NCBI GenBank assembly: GCA_039026955.1 | Contig: JBCCLH010000017.1 | Location: forward strand, 47,507 to 111,506 | Reading direction: 5' to 3' | DNA from: Kordia sp039026955 | Lineage (GTDB): Bacteria; Bacteroidota; Bacteroidia; Flavobacteriales; Flavobacteriaceae | Length of the DNA: 64,000 nt | Shown here: in pieces, positions 41,372-50,547 of the stretch | Numbering within the stretch: position 1 is the first letter of the stretch | Layout of the letters: every line of letters begins with the position of its first letter | The notes under the pieces: generated by a model | Database searches by the model: none | Told to the model about the DNA's origin: nothing | Seen by the model: only the letters and a program-made list of their open reading frames with translations | Program-made: the position numbers and the translations under genes

Positions 41372-44137
41372 ATGAAGTCATTTCTTGCGCATGTTGTTGA
41401 ATACATTCTAAACACAAACACCAATATCAGTGAACTCACATTGGTGCTTCCAAGCAAAAGAGCTGGCGTCTTCTTAAAACACGAGCTTTCACAGCAAATT
41501 CAGCAGACTTCTTTTGCGCCCGACATTCTCAGCATAGAAGAATTGGTAGAACAAATTTCTGGCTACACCTCAGTAAGTAATACCGAATTATTATTCGAGT
41601 TTTACAGCATTTACAAGGAATTAACACCGAAAGAGGCACAAGAACCTTTTGATACGTTTTCCAAATGGGCACAAATACTATTGCAAGATTTCAATGAAAT
41701 TGATCGCTATCTTATTTCCCACAAAGACATTTTTAATTATTTAAGCGCTATTCAGCGAATTCAACAATGGTCACCTGACAAAGAGCCGAGTGACTTGATG
41801 AATAATTATTTGAAATTTTGGGACAAATTAGAGCATTATTACGATGCCTTAACAGAGCGAATTACCCAAAAAGGAATTGCCTACCAAGGATTGGTCTACA
41901 GAGAAGCCGTAGATAGTTTGGAGTTTTATTTACAGAAAAACGAGGATAAAAAACATTACTTTATTGGTTTTAATGCGTTAAATACTGCCGAAGAAAAGAT
42001 TATTCAAGAGTTTTTAGAAGTAGGATTGGCGGAAATTTTATGGGATACCGATCATGTGTTTTTTGATGATCCTGAACACGATGCGAGTCTGTTTTTACGT
42101 CGTCATCGTTATGAATGGAATTACTTTCAAAACCATGACTTTTCTTGGATTGCTGATAATTTCTCTGCCAAAAAACATATTGAAATCATTGGTGTTCCAA
42201 AAAATATCACACAAGCTAAATATATCGGAGAGATTCTTCAAACTTTACAAAAAGAAGATGAAACCCTGCAAGATGTCGCAGTAGTTTTGGGTGATGAGCA
42301 ATTATTAATTCCGTGTCTAAATTCGCTTCCATCGGAAATTGAACGCCTCAATATTACGATGGGATTTCCCTTAAAAGACATTCCACTCGCAACCACATTC
42401 AACAATTTATATCTGCTACAAGAACATTATCGCAATGATGCGTTTTACTATAAAAACATCATCAATGTACTATCAGACACCAATTTGCGTCCACTTTTTC
42501 AACAAAAAGATACCAATATTGCAGCAGATATCATTCAATACATCCAATCCAATAATATCATTTATGTCTCCACGGAGGTCATTGTGGAACGGTTTCCAAC
42601 ACATCTTCAAGAAATTGCAACACTACTGTTTACCTATTGGAATGATAAACCAAAAGCTGCCATTCAGAATTGTGTGAAACTGATTCGTCATGTAAAAGCA
42701 AAACTGATTGAAGATCGTGAGCAACATTTGTTAGCGTTGGAATATTTATACCGTTTCAACGAAGTCTTCAACCAAGTACAATTGTTGACCAAACAACACA
42801 ATTACATCACAGACATCAAGTCGTTATTGGCGTTGTACAAAGAAATTATCAGCACGGAAACACTCGATTTTAAAGGCGAACCCTTGCAAGGATTGCAACT
42901 CATGGGAATGTTAGAAACGCGTGTGCTCGATTTTAAAACTGTGATTCTTTCTTCCGTAAACGAAGGGATTTTACCTTCTGGAAAAAGCAACAATTCGTTC
43001 ATTCCGTTTGACTTGAAAAAACAGTTCAATCTGCCAACCTACAAGGAAAAAGACGCGATTTATACCTATCACTTTTATCGTTTGTTGCACAGAGCTGAAA
43101 ACGTCTATTTACTATACAATACCGAAGCAGACGGACTCAATGGCGGCGAGCGCAGTCGTTTTTTAATGCAGTTGGAAACTTATAACATGCCGCATCACAC
43201 ATTGACGCAAAATGTAGTGATTCCCGAGGTACCCAAAATTGAATATGTACCGCAAATCGTCAAAAAAGAAGCTTCTGTGTTGCAGCGTTTAAAAGATATT
43301 GCCAACAAAGGGTTTTCACCTTCTGCGCTGACTTCCTACATTCGCAATCCGATTGACTTTTACTATCAAAAAATCTTGGGCATCAACGAATACGAAGCTG
43401 TCGAAGAAACCGTGGCTGCCAATACGCTAGGAACAGTGGTACATGACACCTTAGAATTGTTATACAAACCGTTTGAAGGACAAATCATCACGGAAAAAGA
43501 CATCAAAGCCATGTTTGCCAAAGTGGAAGAATTGGTCGTAGAAAACTTCAAAAAAACCTATGGAGAAGGCAATATTCACCGTGGAAAAAACCTCATCATT
43601 TTTAATGTCGCGAAACGCTATGTGAGCAACTTTTTACAACAAGAAATACAAACGCTCAAAAGCGGAAAAACCTTGCGAATTCTTCAAATAGAACAAACGC
43701 TAAAAGCCAAAGTAGACATTCCTGAATTGGATTTCCCTGTTCATATTGGCGGAAAAGTGGACCGTGTGGACGAATTGGATGGCGTGATGCGCATTATCGA
43801 TTACAAAACAGGAAAAGTGTCACAAGGCGATGTAGAAATCGTCGATTGGGATTTGCTTACGCAAGATTATAAATTCAGCAAAAGCTTTCAGGTATTGGCG
43901 TACGCGTATATGATTCAGCAAAAGCAAGGTTTGCAGGATGATACCGAAGCAGGCATTATTTCATTTAAAAATTTACAAAGCGGATTTTTAAAATTCGGCA
44001 CGAAAGAATCTGCTAGAGCGCGTACCAAAAATCAGCAAGTCAGTTCGGAAACGTTAGATGATTTCTTGGTTGAGTTGAAGCAATTAATTGTCGAAATTTG
44101 CAATATGGACATTCCATTCACTGAAAAAGAAGTATAA
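41372..44137 (+). CDS. AddB-like PD-(D/E)XK nuclease
   Basis: 921 residues. The N-terminal half is an inactive UvrD-type helicase fold (LTLVLPSKRAGVFLKHEL without a proper Walker A), as in AddB. The C-terminal nuclease domain has FSPSALTSYIRNPIDFYYQ, TLGTVVHDTLELLY, VDIPELDFPVHIGGKVDRVD and IIDYKTGKVS near residues 807-815, the catalytic Asp-Xn-(D/E)-X-K. It is expected to pair with the AddA-like protein at 35062 for double-strand-break end resection. No cysteine set for an iron-sulfur cluster is obvious around the nuclease domain, unlike in Bacillus AddB. The next gene starts 2 bp after its stop. Confidence 0.88.
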   Translation: MKSFLAHVVEYILNTNTNISELTLVLPSKRAGVFLKHELSQQIQQTSFAPDILSIEELVEQISGYTSVSNTELLFEFYSIYKELTPKEAQEPFDTFSKWAQILLQDFNEIDRYLISHKDIFNYLSAIQRIQQWSPDKEPSDLMNNYLKFWDKLEHYYDALTERITQKGIAYQGLVYREAVDSLEFYLQKNEDKKHYFIGFNALNTAEEKIIQEFLEVGLAEILWDTDHVFFDDPEHDASLFLRRHRYEWNYFQNHDFSWIADNFSAKKHIEIIGVPKNITQAKYIGEILQTLQKEDETLQDVAVVLGDEQLLIPCLNSLPSEIERLNITMGFPLKDIPLATTFNNLYLLQEHYRNDAFYYKNIINVLSDTNLRPLFQQKDTNIAADIIQYIQSNNIIYVSTEVIVERFPTHLQEIATLLFTYWNDKPKAAIQNCVKLIRHVKAKLIEDREQHLLALEYLYRFNEVFNQVQLLTKQHNYITDIKSLLALYKEIISTETLDFKGEPLQGLQLMGMLETRVLDFKTVILSSVNEGILPSGKSNNSFIPFDLKKQFNLPTYKEKDAIYTYHFYRLLHRAENVYLLYNTEADGLNGGERSRFLMQLETYNMPHHTLTQNVVIPEVPKIEYVPQIVKKEASVLQRLKDIANKGFSPSALTSYIRNPIDFYYQKILGINEYEAVEETVAANTLGTVVHDTLELLYKPFEGQIITEKDIKAMFAKVEELVVENFKKTYGEGNIHRGKNLIIFNVAKRYVSNFLQQEIQTLKSGKTLRILQIEQTLKAKVDIPELDFPVHIGGKVDRVDELDGVMRIIDYKTGKVSQGDVEIVDWDLLTQDYKFSKSFQVLAYAYMIQQKQGLQDDTEAGIISFKNLQSGFLKFGTKESARARTKNQQVSSETLDDFLVELKQLIVEICNMDIPFTEKEV

Positions 44138-44139
44138 AC

Positions 44140-44997
44140 ATGATTCAAAAGCGCAAAAACAATATTTTACCACGTTTAACTGACAAAAGTATACTGATTG
44201 ATTATTTCTTTACAAAAAATGATCAACCGAAACCTGTGGTGATTTTTTGTCATGGTTACAAAGGTTTTAAAGATTGGGGTGCGTGGGATTTAGTAGCAGA
44301 AAAATTGGCGGAAGCTGGTTTTTTCTTTGTGAAATTCAACTTCTCGTACAACGGCGGTACGATGGAACAACCCATCGATTTTCCAGATTTAAAAGCGTTC
44401 GGAGAAAATAATTACACCAAAGAACTAAACGATGTACAGTTCATTATTGATCATATGACAGCAAGTTCATTTGAATTTTCTACGGAAGCAAACACACAAG
44501 ACATTTCACTCATTGGTCATTCCCGCGGCGGCGGAATTGTTACCATAAAAGCAACAGAAGAGTCAAAAATTACCAAGCTTATTTCTTGGGCAGGCGTTTC
44601 CGATTATGCAGCACGTTTCCCGCAAGGAAAAGCCTTGGAAGACTGGAAAAATAATGGTGTATATTATGTAATTAACGGAAGAACGAAGCAAGAAATGCCA
44701 CATTACTATCAGTTCTTCGAAGATTTTCAAGCAAATGTTAACCGCTTAAATATTCAAAAAGCTACTGAAAAAGTACAAATTCCTCATTTAATCATTCATG
44801 GCACAACTGATCCCGCCGTTTCTGTGGAAGAAGCTGAAAAACTACATCAATGGAATCCGAAAAGTACATTGCATCTCATTGAAAATGCTGATCATGTTTT
44901 TGGCGCACGTCATCCGTGGAATGAAGTCGTATTGCCCAAAGATTTAGCAGAAGTAGTGCAAACAACCATTAACTTTATCTCCCAAGAAAAAGTATAA
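44140..44997 (+). CDS. alpha/beta hydrolase (dienelactone hydrolase/dipeptidyl-peptidase-like)
   Basis: 285 residues. The oxyanion-hole segment is VVIFCHGYKGFKDWGAW, the nucleophile elbow SLIGHSRGGG with Ser128, then HGTTDPAVSVEEAEKLH with the likely acid Asp, and ENADHVFGARHPW with the His. No signal peptide, so cytoplasmic. The substrate is unknown. It is coupled to the AddB-like gene by a 2-bp gap, although a functional link is not apparent. Confidence 0.85.
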   Translation: MIQKRKNNILPRLTDKSILIDYFFTKNDQPKPVVIFCHGYKGFKDWGAWDLVAEKLAEAGFFFVKFNFSYNGGTMEQPIDFPDLKAFGENNYTKELNDVQFIIDHMTASSFEFSTEANTQDISLIGHSRGGGIVTIKATEESKITKLISWAGVSDYAARFPQGKALEDWKNNGVYYVINGRTKQEMPHYYQFFEDFQANVNRLNIQKATEKVQIPHLIIHGTTDPAVSVEEAEKLHQWNPKSTLHLIENADHVFGARHPWNEVVLPKDLAEVVQTTINFISQEKV

Positions 44998-45054
44998 AAA
45001 AAGCGATCCGAAGATCGCCAAACAGAATTTTATGAACACGAAAATGCACTTACT

Positions 45055-45314
45055 AACCTGAGTTCGATTAATAAAAAACGTTTCATTACTTATAATTAAC
45101 TAAAAAACAAACGATTGTCAGTTCGAGCATTATCGTAGATACCGAGCGAAGCTCATGAGAACATCTAAGAATTGATAATTTCAAAGTAATTTCGATAGCT
45201 ACGCTAGGTATCTTCAATTAAAACATATTTTAATTTCGATAATGCTCGATTTGATATTGACGTAACTTGCTAAAAATCATAGTTATGAATTAAATCATAA
45301 ATCGAACTCAGGTT
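45055..45314. repeat. 260-bp multi-level inverted repeat
   Basis: AACCTGAGTTCGATT (45055-45069) and AATCGAACTCAGGTT (45300-45314) are perfect 15-bp ends. Inside, CGAGCATTATCG pairs with CGATAATGCTCG (about 45126-45137 and 45237-45248), and AGATACC with GGTATCT (about 45139 and 45206). The whole could fold into one long imperfect hairpin. No reading frame inside. Form is MITE-like; a target-site duplication is not evident. Confidence 0.7.
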
Positions 45315-45355
45315 AAAAGCTAACAAAAGCCTAAAAATACCCTACTGTTTAAACT

Positions 45356-45394
45356 AAAAAAAGCTGCTCAATACCAAGATTTAGCAGCTTTTTA
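45356..45394 (-). terminator. bidirectional terminator between convergent genes
   Basis: AAAAAAAGCTGCT and AGCAGCTTTTTA pair around AATACCAAGATTT-type loop sequence, between the hydrolase (plus) and stress-protein (minus) genes. Confidence 0.8.
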
Positions 45395-45414
45395 ATGATC
45401 AAATTTTCTTTTTC

Positions 45415-46209
45415 TTATTCGGTTCCTTTTAATACTAGCAAAGGCAAACGGCTTTCGAAATCTACTTTCTTTACAGAATTTTGTTCCCAAAGCTTCTTAA
45501 AAAATCCGCGTTTGCGTCTAAACACACAAATCATATCAGGATGATTTTCATTCAAATGTTCTAATACACCTTGAAACAAAGTTGCATTTTCAGAACTTTT
45601 ATACGCAGACGTAATGGCTGCCAACTCTGAATGAAACTCTAAGTCTTCTGGTAAAAAATTAGTCGTTTTTACTTGTAATAAGCGCATTTTTGCTCCAAAA
45701 ACATCTAAAATCGTTTCTAGCGGCTTCAGCACGTCTTTACGTTTGATGATTCCAGATTTAATTGCGGTCAATACCTTTGTAATTGGTTGGAAGTTATAGC
45801 CTTCTGGGACAATTAATACAGGAATATCCGTTTGCTTTACGATGCTTCCTGACGTGCTTCCCAAGAACATTTCTTCCTTAATAGAATTGCTTCTAGGTCC
45901 CAAAATAATGAGGTCAATTCCTAACTCTTTATCGATAGAATTGATACTATCAATTACATTTCCTTTTGCTGAAATTACAGATACTTCTACATCTTTCAGG
46001 TCTACACTATCTACAACTTCTTTCACATAAGTGGTTGTTTCACGACTTACGATTTCATCGACATTTAAAATCGTTCCTGCTTTCGAAAGTACTTGAAACG
46101 CTCTAAATACAAATACTTTCGCATCCATTGCTTTGGCGAAATCAATCGCGTACTGCAAGGTGTTTTGTGCATTTGTAGATGCTCCGATAGGAACTAAAAT
46201 ATGGTTCAT
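45415..46209 (-). CDS. universal stress protein (UspA family)
   Basis: 264 residues, two UspA-like halves. The first starts HILVPIGASTNAQNTLQYAI and ends with LIILGPRSNSIKEEMFLGST then SGSIVKQTDIPVLIVPEG, close to the nucleotide-binding motif G..G-(9)-G(S/T). The second half (about 148-264) has lost that motif (FRRKRGFFKKLW then SVKKVDF), which is common for tandem Usp in Bacteroidota. It probably binds ATP and modulates stress survival. A TACTTTTG box (46226-46233, minus) provides a promoter. Confidence 0.88.
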   Translation of the reverse strand: MNHILVPIGASTNAQNTLQYAIDFAKAMDAKVFVFRAFQVLSKAGTILNVDEIVSRETTTYVKEVVDSVDLKDVEVSVISAKGNVIDSINSIDKELGIDLIILGPRSNSIKEEMFLGSTSGSIVKQTDIPVLIVPEGYNFQPITKVLTAIKSGIIKRKDVLKPLETILDVFGAKMRLLQVKTTNFLPEDLEFHSELAAITSAYKSSENATLFQGVLEHLNENHPDMICVFRRKRGFFKKLWEQNSVKKVDFESRLPLLVLKGTE

Positions 46210-46225
46210 TGTCTTAAAATTTCTG

Positions 46226-46233
46226 CAAAAGTA
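46226..46233 (-). promoter_or_regulatory. promoter -7 box for the universal stress protein gene
   Basis: TACTTTTG on the minus strand, a perfect TAnnTTTG, 17-24 bases upstream of the ATG at 46209. Confidence 0.5.
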
Positions 46234-46313
46234 CGCATTTTTTAATTCTATGGTCGTTTTTCTGAAGTCTATACCTTAAATTGAACCTATTCTAAAAATC
46301 TACTATAACAAAA

Positions 46314-47213
46314 ATGGAAGCGGATTTTTGCTTTAATTGTGGAACGACTTTGGTCTTTTCTGGTGGCGATGATACCTACCATTCTAGCGAATGCGCAAAT
46401 TGCGGTCAAAGATATGCTAAAGAAAAAGAGAAATCATTGATTGATTGTCGTGGAAATCATTCATTAGTGATTCCTTTATATTCCATTATATTTGACACCC
46501 AAAAAGTAGCAAAAAAGCGAATCAAAAAATTAGCTTTAGAATTTGGTAGTCGCGATAAAAGATGGTTATACTATTTTATAGAAGATATTGAAAAAGAGCT
46601 GGCCGAACCTAGACTGAAACTCGTTGAACTTTTAAATTTAAAAGGAACTGAAACAATTGCAAGAGACTATTTACGTCGCTTATCAAACCAAGTCAAAAAA
46701 CTTATGAATCTACACATTCGCAAAGCAACCTCTGAAGATATTGACGCGCTACTTACCATCACCAAAGCTTGCGCAAAATTTATGATTGAAAAAAAGATTT
46801 TTCAATGGAATGAAAACTATCCGAATCGTGCTGCTTTTGAACATGATGTGGCGCGTGGTGAATTGTATGTGTTGCTAGAAGCAGACGAAATTATCGGTTG
46901 TGTCGTAATTTCTACTTTGATGGATGAAGAATACAAAACGGTGAAGTGGCTCACGCCAGATGATATGAATATGTACATTCACCGTTTGGCAGTGCATCCA
47001 AAGGCACAAGGAAAAGGCTATGCGCAATTTTTGATGCAATTTGCGGAAGAATATGCGATAGAAAATAATTATCGTTCCATAAGATTAGATACCTTTAGTA
47101 GGAACCCAAGAAACCAAAAGTTTTACGAACTTCGCGGCTATAAAAAACTGGAAGATATCTACTTTCCAAAGCAAAGTGTATATCCTTTCCATTGTTACGA
47201 ACGGATTCTTTGA
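46314..47213 (+). CDS. zinc-ribbon/GNAT acetyltransferase fusion
   Basis: 299 residues with two parts. Residues 1-130 start with a zinc ribbon (CFNC at 6-9 and CANC at 27-30) followed by a charged helical region (RIKKLALEFGSRDKRW). Residues 131-299 are a complete GNAT N-acetyltransferase that itself begins with Met (MNLHIRKATSEDIDALLTI), with the acetyl-CoA loop VHPKAQGKGYAQFL and a C-terminal NPRNQKFYELRGYKKLE. An internal start at 46704 could produce the acetyltransferase alone. The substrate is unknown; the zinc ribbon could direct it to nucleic acid or protein. The MATE gene overlaps its end. Confidence 0.8.
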   Translation: MEADFCFNCGTTLVFSGGDDTYHSSECANCGQRYAKEKEKSLIDCRGNHSLVIPLYSIIFDTQKVAKKRIKKLALEFGSRDKRWLYYFIEDIEKELAEPRLKLVELLNLKGTETIARDYLRRLSNQVKKLMNLHIRKATSEDIDALLTITKACAKFMIEKKIFQWNENYPNRAAFEHDVARGELYVLLEADEIIGCVVISTLMDEEYKTVKWLTPDDMNMYIHRLAVHPKAQGKGYAQFLMQFAEEYAIENNYRSIRLDTFSRNPRNQKFYELRGYKKLEDIYFPKQSVYPFHCYERIL

Positions 47214-48541
47214 AAACAAAAGTCACCACAGCACTCGTTAATAAACTCGCCATTCCTGCCTTAATTGCCGGAGTTGCCGAACCGTTACTTTCTATCACAG
47301 ATACAGCCGTCGTGGGAAACGTAGATTTAGATGCTACCGAAGCCTTGGCAGCAGTGGGAATTGCAGGTGCGTTCATCTCTATGTTGGTGTGGGTTTTTGG
47401 ACAAACGCGAAGTGCCATTTCAGCTTTAGTGTCACAATATTTAGGAGCTAATAAGTTAGACGAAATCAAAACCTTGCCTGCACAAGCTATTGCGATCATT
47501 CTGTTGATCAGTTTCATCGTAATCGCAATGAGTTATCCGTTTGCTGAATACATTTTGAAGTTTTACAACGCAGAAGGCATCACACTCGATTACAGTTTTT
47601 CATACTTCCAAATTCGCATCTTTGGCTTGCCGTTTACCTTGCTTACTTTTGCCATTTTTGGTGTCTTTAGAGGATTACAAAACACGTTTATTCCTATGAT
47701 TATTGCCATTCTTGGCACCTTACTAAACATCGGATTGGACATTGTGTTGGTCTACGGAATTGAGGATTTCATTCCTGCCATGCATGTAGAAGGCGCTGCG
47801 TATGCAAGTATCATTTCGCAAATCTTCATGGCGATTTTATCCGTAATCCTGCTACTAAGAAAAACTCCGATTCCTCTGAAAATCAAGTGGCCATTGCATC
47901 AAGAATTACCCAAAATGGCGATCATGATTCTCAATTTAATCATCAGAACTATTGCTTTAAATGTGGCTTTATACTTCGGGACTTCGTTTGCGGCAAAATA
48001 TGGCGCACAGTACAGTGCTGCGTATACTATTTTGTTAAATATTTGGCTCTTTGGCGCGTTTATCATTGATGGTTATTCCAGTGCAGGAAACATCTTATCT
48101 GGAAAACTCTATGGCGAAAAAAACTATACAGAATTGGTAAAACTCAGCGAACGATTGACACGTTATGCGATTATTGTAGGCGTGACGATGTTGATCATTG
48201 CTGGAATTTTGTACTATCCGATTGGACGAATCTTTACAAAAGAAGTAGCGGTTTTGGATGAATTCTACAATCTTTTTTGGCTCGTATTGGCAATGCAACC
48301 GATCTGCGCGATTGCCTTTGTATTTGATGGAATCTTTAAAGGATTAGGAAAAATGGCAACATTGAGAAACATATTGCTCTTTTCTACATTCTTAGTCTTT
48401 GTACCGACAATTCTTGCCTTAGATATATTCGATTTAAAACTCTACGCCGTTTGGATTGCGTTCACACTTTGGATTTCCGCAAGAGGATTTCCGCTTATTT
48501 ATCTCTTTAGAAGAGAGTTTGTTCCGAAAGCTGGGAAGTAG
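47210..48541 (+). CDS. MATE-family multidrug efflux transporter
   Basis: About 443 residues with 12 membrane helices. PALIAGVAEPLLSITDTAVVG in helix 1 and GIAGAFISMLVWVFGQTRSA in helix 2 are typical of DinF-type MATE pumps. There is no ATG: TTG at 47210 overlaps the preceding stop (TTGA), and another TTG lies at 47192. I prefer 47210 for the 4-base overlap, but this is not certain. It exports organic cations or drugs using a Na+ or H+ gradient. Co-translation with the acetyltransferase could make the pair a modify-and-export resistance unit, which is inference. Confidence 0.88.
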   Translation: MKTKVTTALVNKLAIPALIAGVAEPLLSITDTAVVGNVDLDATEALAAVGIAGAFISMLVWVFGQTRSAISALVSQYLGANKLDEIKTLPAQAIAIILLISFIVIAMSYPFAEYILKFYNAEGITLDYSFSYFQIRIFGLPFTLLTFAIFGVFRGLQNTFIPMIIAILGTLLNIGLDIVLVYGIEDFIPAMHVEGAAYASIISQIFMAILSVILLLRKTPIPLKIKWPLHQELPKMAIMILNLIIRTIALNVALYFGTSFAAKYGAQYSAAYTILLNIWLFGAFIIDGYSSAGNILSGKLYGEKNYTELVKLSERLTRYAIIVGVTMLIIAGILYYPIGRIFTKEVAVLDEFYNLFWLVLAMQPICAIAFVFDGIFKGLGKMATLRNILLFSTFLVFVPTILALDIFDLKLYAVWIAFTLWISARGFPLIYLFRREFVPKAGK

Positions 48542-49050
48542 ATTTTTAGACTGGCTTAGACGCGCTTTGCCTTTGGATACGCTTACGCTTTAGACTTGCT
48601 TCGCTCTTAGATATTGGTCACGCTTTGCTTTGGTATCGCTATGCTCATAGTAGGTGAGTTTGTGAGTGTTCTTTAATAGAATTGATGCATTAATACATTT
48701 TCAAATTTTCACATTGAATATCGCTTCGCTTTGGTATGTTGGTATTTTAGTAGGTGAGTTTGTGAGCGTTCTTTGATAGAATTAACTCATTGGTGTATTT
48801 TCAAATTGACACATTGAATATCGCTTCGCTTTGGTAGGTGAGTATTTTGGTAGGTGAGTTTGTGAGCGTTCTTTGATAGAATTAACTCATTGGTACATTG
48901 TCATTCCGCACCAACGTACTAAACTTGATTCAGTATCAATGCGGAATCCACTTTGAACTACAATAGATTCCCGCCTACGCAGAAATAACATTAGAAAAAG
49001 TCTAGACTCTAGATTCTAAAAATCTTGATTCTCAATCAAAAAAGTCTTCC
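48542..49050. repeat. intergenic region with a 100-bp tandem repeat and REP-like elements
   Basis: TAGGTGAGTTTGTGAG... begins at 48651, 48751 and 48851, an exact 100-bp period over two and a half copies, each containing TATCGCTTCGCTTTGG. Upstream (48541-48640) are GCTTAGACGCGCTTTGC-type repeats; downstream (48901-48990) a TCATTCCGC...GCGGAATCC element encloses an AAACTTGATTCAG palindrome, then TTCCCGCCTACGCAGAAAT. No gene is seen. Confidence 0.8.
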
Positions 49051-49058
49051 TATTTTTG
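49051..49058 (+). promoter_or_regulatory. promoter -7 box for the enoyl-CoA hydratase gene
   Basis: TATTTTTG, a perfect TAnnTTTG; the predicted transcript start near 49065 supports the ATG at 49079 over the in-frame start at 49025. Confidence 0.55.
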
Positions 49059-49078
49059 CTCTACAAAATCAAAACACT

Positions 49079-49846
49079 ATGACCACCACACGCAGCAACG
49101 GAAGTTTATACACTAGCATTCAAAACAATATTGCAACTATCGAATTCGGACATCCCGCAAGCAATTCCTTTCCTGGAGAGTTATTAAATCGATTGACAAA
49201 AGAATTACATAAACTCACTGAGAATGATAACGTGAGTGTGATTATTCTCAAAAGTGAAGGCAATCGTGCATTTTGTGCAGGTGCTTCTTTTGACGAGTTG
49301 ATTTCCATTGAAAATTTGGAAGATGGAAAAACCTTTTTTAGTGGTTTTGCCAATGTCATCAACGCCATGCGCACTTGTGGAAAGCTAATTATTGGTCGCG
49401 TGCAAGGAAAAGCCGTTGGCGGCGGTGTTGGATTAATTTCTGCCTGTGATTACGCCATGGCAACCGAAGCTGCTTCTATCAAACTTTCAGAATTAACCAT
49501 CGGAATTGGACCTTTTGTGATTGCACCCGCCGTACAAAATCGTATTGGAAAAGCAGGTTTTTCAGAACTCAGTCTCGCACCAAGCGAATGGAAAACGGCG
49601 TATTGGGCAAAAGAAAAAGGCTTGTATGCCAAAGTCTTTGAAACACAACAAGAACTAGACAAAGAAGTAGAACTCTTCGCAGAAAAACTCGCATCCTACA
49701 ATCCTGATGCATTAGCTGGAATGAAAAAAATTCTTTGGGAAGACACCGAACACTGGGACGAACTTTTAGCTGAACGCGCTGCACTTTCTGGAACTTTGGT
49801 GTTGTCTGACTTTACTAAAAATGCGTTGGCGAAGTTTAGGAAATAG
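49079..49846 (+). CDS. enoyl-CoA hydratase/isomerase family protein
   Basis: 255 residues from ATG 49079. The crotonase fold is shown by NRAFCAGASFDELISIEN (acyl-CoA oxyanion hole) and IGRVQGKAVGGGVGLISACDYAMA. At the usual second catalytic Glu position it has KLSELTIGIGP, so Glu is present there (SELTIG). The first catalytic Glu position is Ala/Gly-like, so the exact reaction (hydration, isomerisation or other) is uncertain. No other fatty-acid-degradation genes lie nearby. Cytoplasmic. Confidence 0.85.
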   Translation: MTTTRSNGSLYTSIQNNIATIEFGHPASNSFPGELLNRLTKELHKLTENDNVSVIILKSEGNRAFCAGASFDELISIENLEDGKTFFSGFANVINAMRTCGKLIIGRVQGKAVGGGVGLISACDYAMATEAASIKLSELTIGIGPFVIAPAVQNRIGKAGFSELSLAPSEWKTAYWAKEKGLYAKVFETQQELDKEVELFAEKLASYNPDALAGMKKILWEDTEHWDELLAERAALSGTLVLSDFTKNALAKFRK

Positions 49847-49998
49847 TTGCTGATTGTTAGTTGTTTGTGATTGTCTATGACAAAAAAACATTCGTAAATT
49901 CGTGATAAAAATCACCCAAAAACATCCTCTTCAACCCCCAAAAACCCAACACCTAAGACCTAAAACCAATTTTAACACCAACGAATCCAATAAAAAGC

Positions 49999-50006
49999 TA
50001 TATTTG
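49999..50006 (+). promoter_or_regulatory. promoter -7 box for queD
   Basis: TATATTTG, a perfect TAnnTTTG, ~15 bases upstream of the first ATG (50021). Confidence 0.55.
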
Positions 50007-50020
50007 CCGCATAATTGAAA

Positions 50021-50476
50021 ATGAAAATGAGCAAAATTCGCATTACAAAGCAATTTAGTTTTGAAACTGGTCATGCATTATACGGCTATGACGGGAAATG
50101 TAAAAATGTACACGGACACAGTTATAAACTTTCAGTAACCGTGATTGGAACACCGATTTCAGACAATACGAATCCGAAGTGGGGAATGGTCCTTGATTTT
50201 GGCGATTTGAAAAAAATTGTCAAAAAAGAGATCGTTGATGTATTTGATCATGCAGTTATCTTCAACAAACACACGCCACATGCCGACTTAGGAAACATCA
50301 TGATGGAATATGGTCATAATGTCATATTAACTGATTATCAGCCAAGTAGCGAAAATATGGTGCTTGATTTTGTCGAAAAACTAAAAGGCAAACTTCCTGA
50401 AGGTGTAGAACTTTTTTCTATACATCTACGAGAAACCGAAACATCGGTGGCAGAATGGTATGCTTCTGATAATTAG
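50021..50476 (+). CDS. queD: 6-carboxy-tetrahydropterin synthase (QueD family)
   Basis: 151 residues; the ATG codons at 50021 and 50027 are both possible and a TTG upstream is rejected. Zinc ligands are His18 (FETGHALYG) and His31/His33 (VHGHSYKL), and the catalytic Cys27 is in DGKCKNVHGH. A late SIHLRETETSVAEWYA supplies the substrate Glu. It makes 6-carboxy-5,6,7,8-tetrahydropterin from dihydroneopterin triphosphate on the way to queuosine; the fold is shared with PTPS, so a pterin role cannot be fully excluded. No other que genes are in the window. Confidence 0.92.
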   Translation: MKMSKIRITKQFSFETGHALYGYDGKCKNVHGHSYKLSVTVIGTPISDNTNPKWGMVLDFGDLKKIVKKEIVDVFDHAVIFNKHTPHADLGNIMMEYGHNVILTDYQPSSENMVLDFVEKLKGKLPEGVELFSIHLRETETSVAEWYASDN

Positions 50477-50547
50477 CAAAACGTACTACTCAACTTGATT
50501 GCGCATCATTGCATTCGATGTAATAACAGAATTAGTATATTTACACC

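Noticed and set aside
48651..48900. Replication origin iterons
   Set aside because: No rep gene, DnaA boxes or plasmid functions nearby; the period of 100 bp is too long for iterons.
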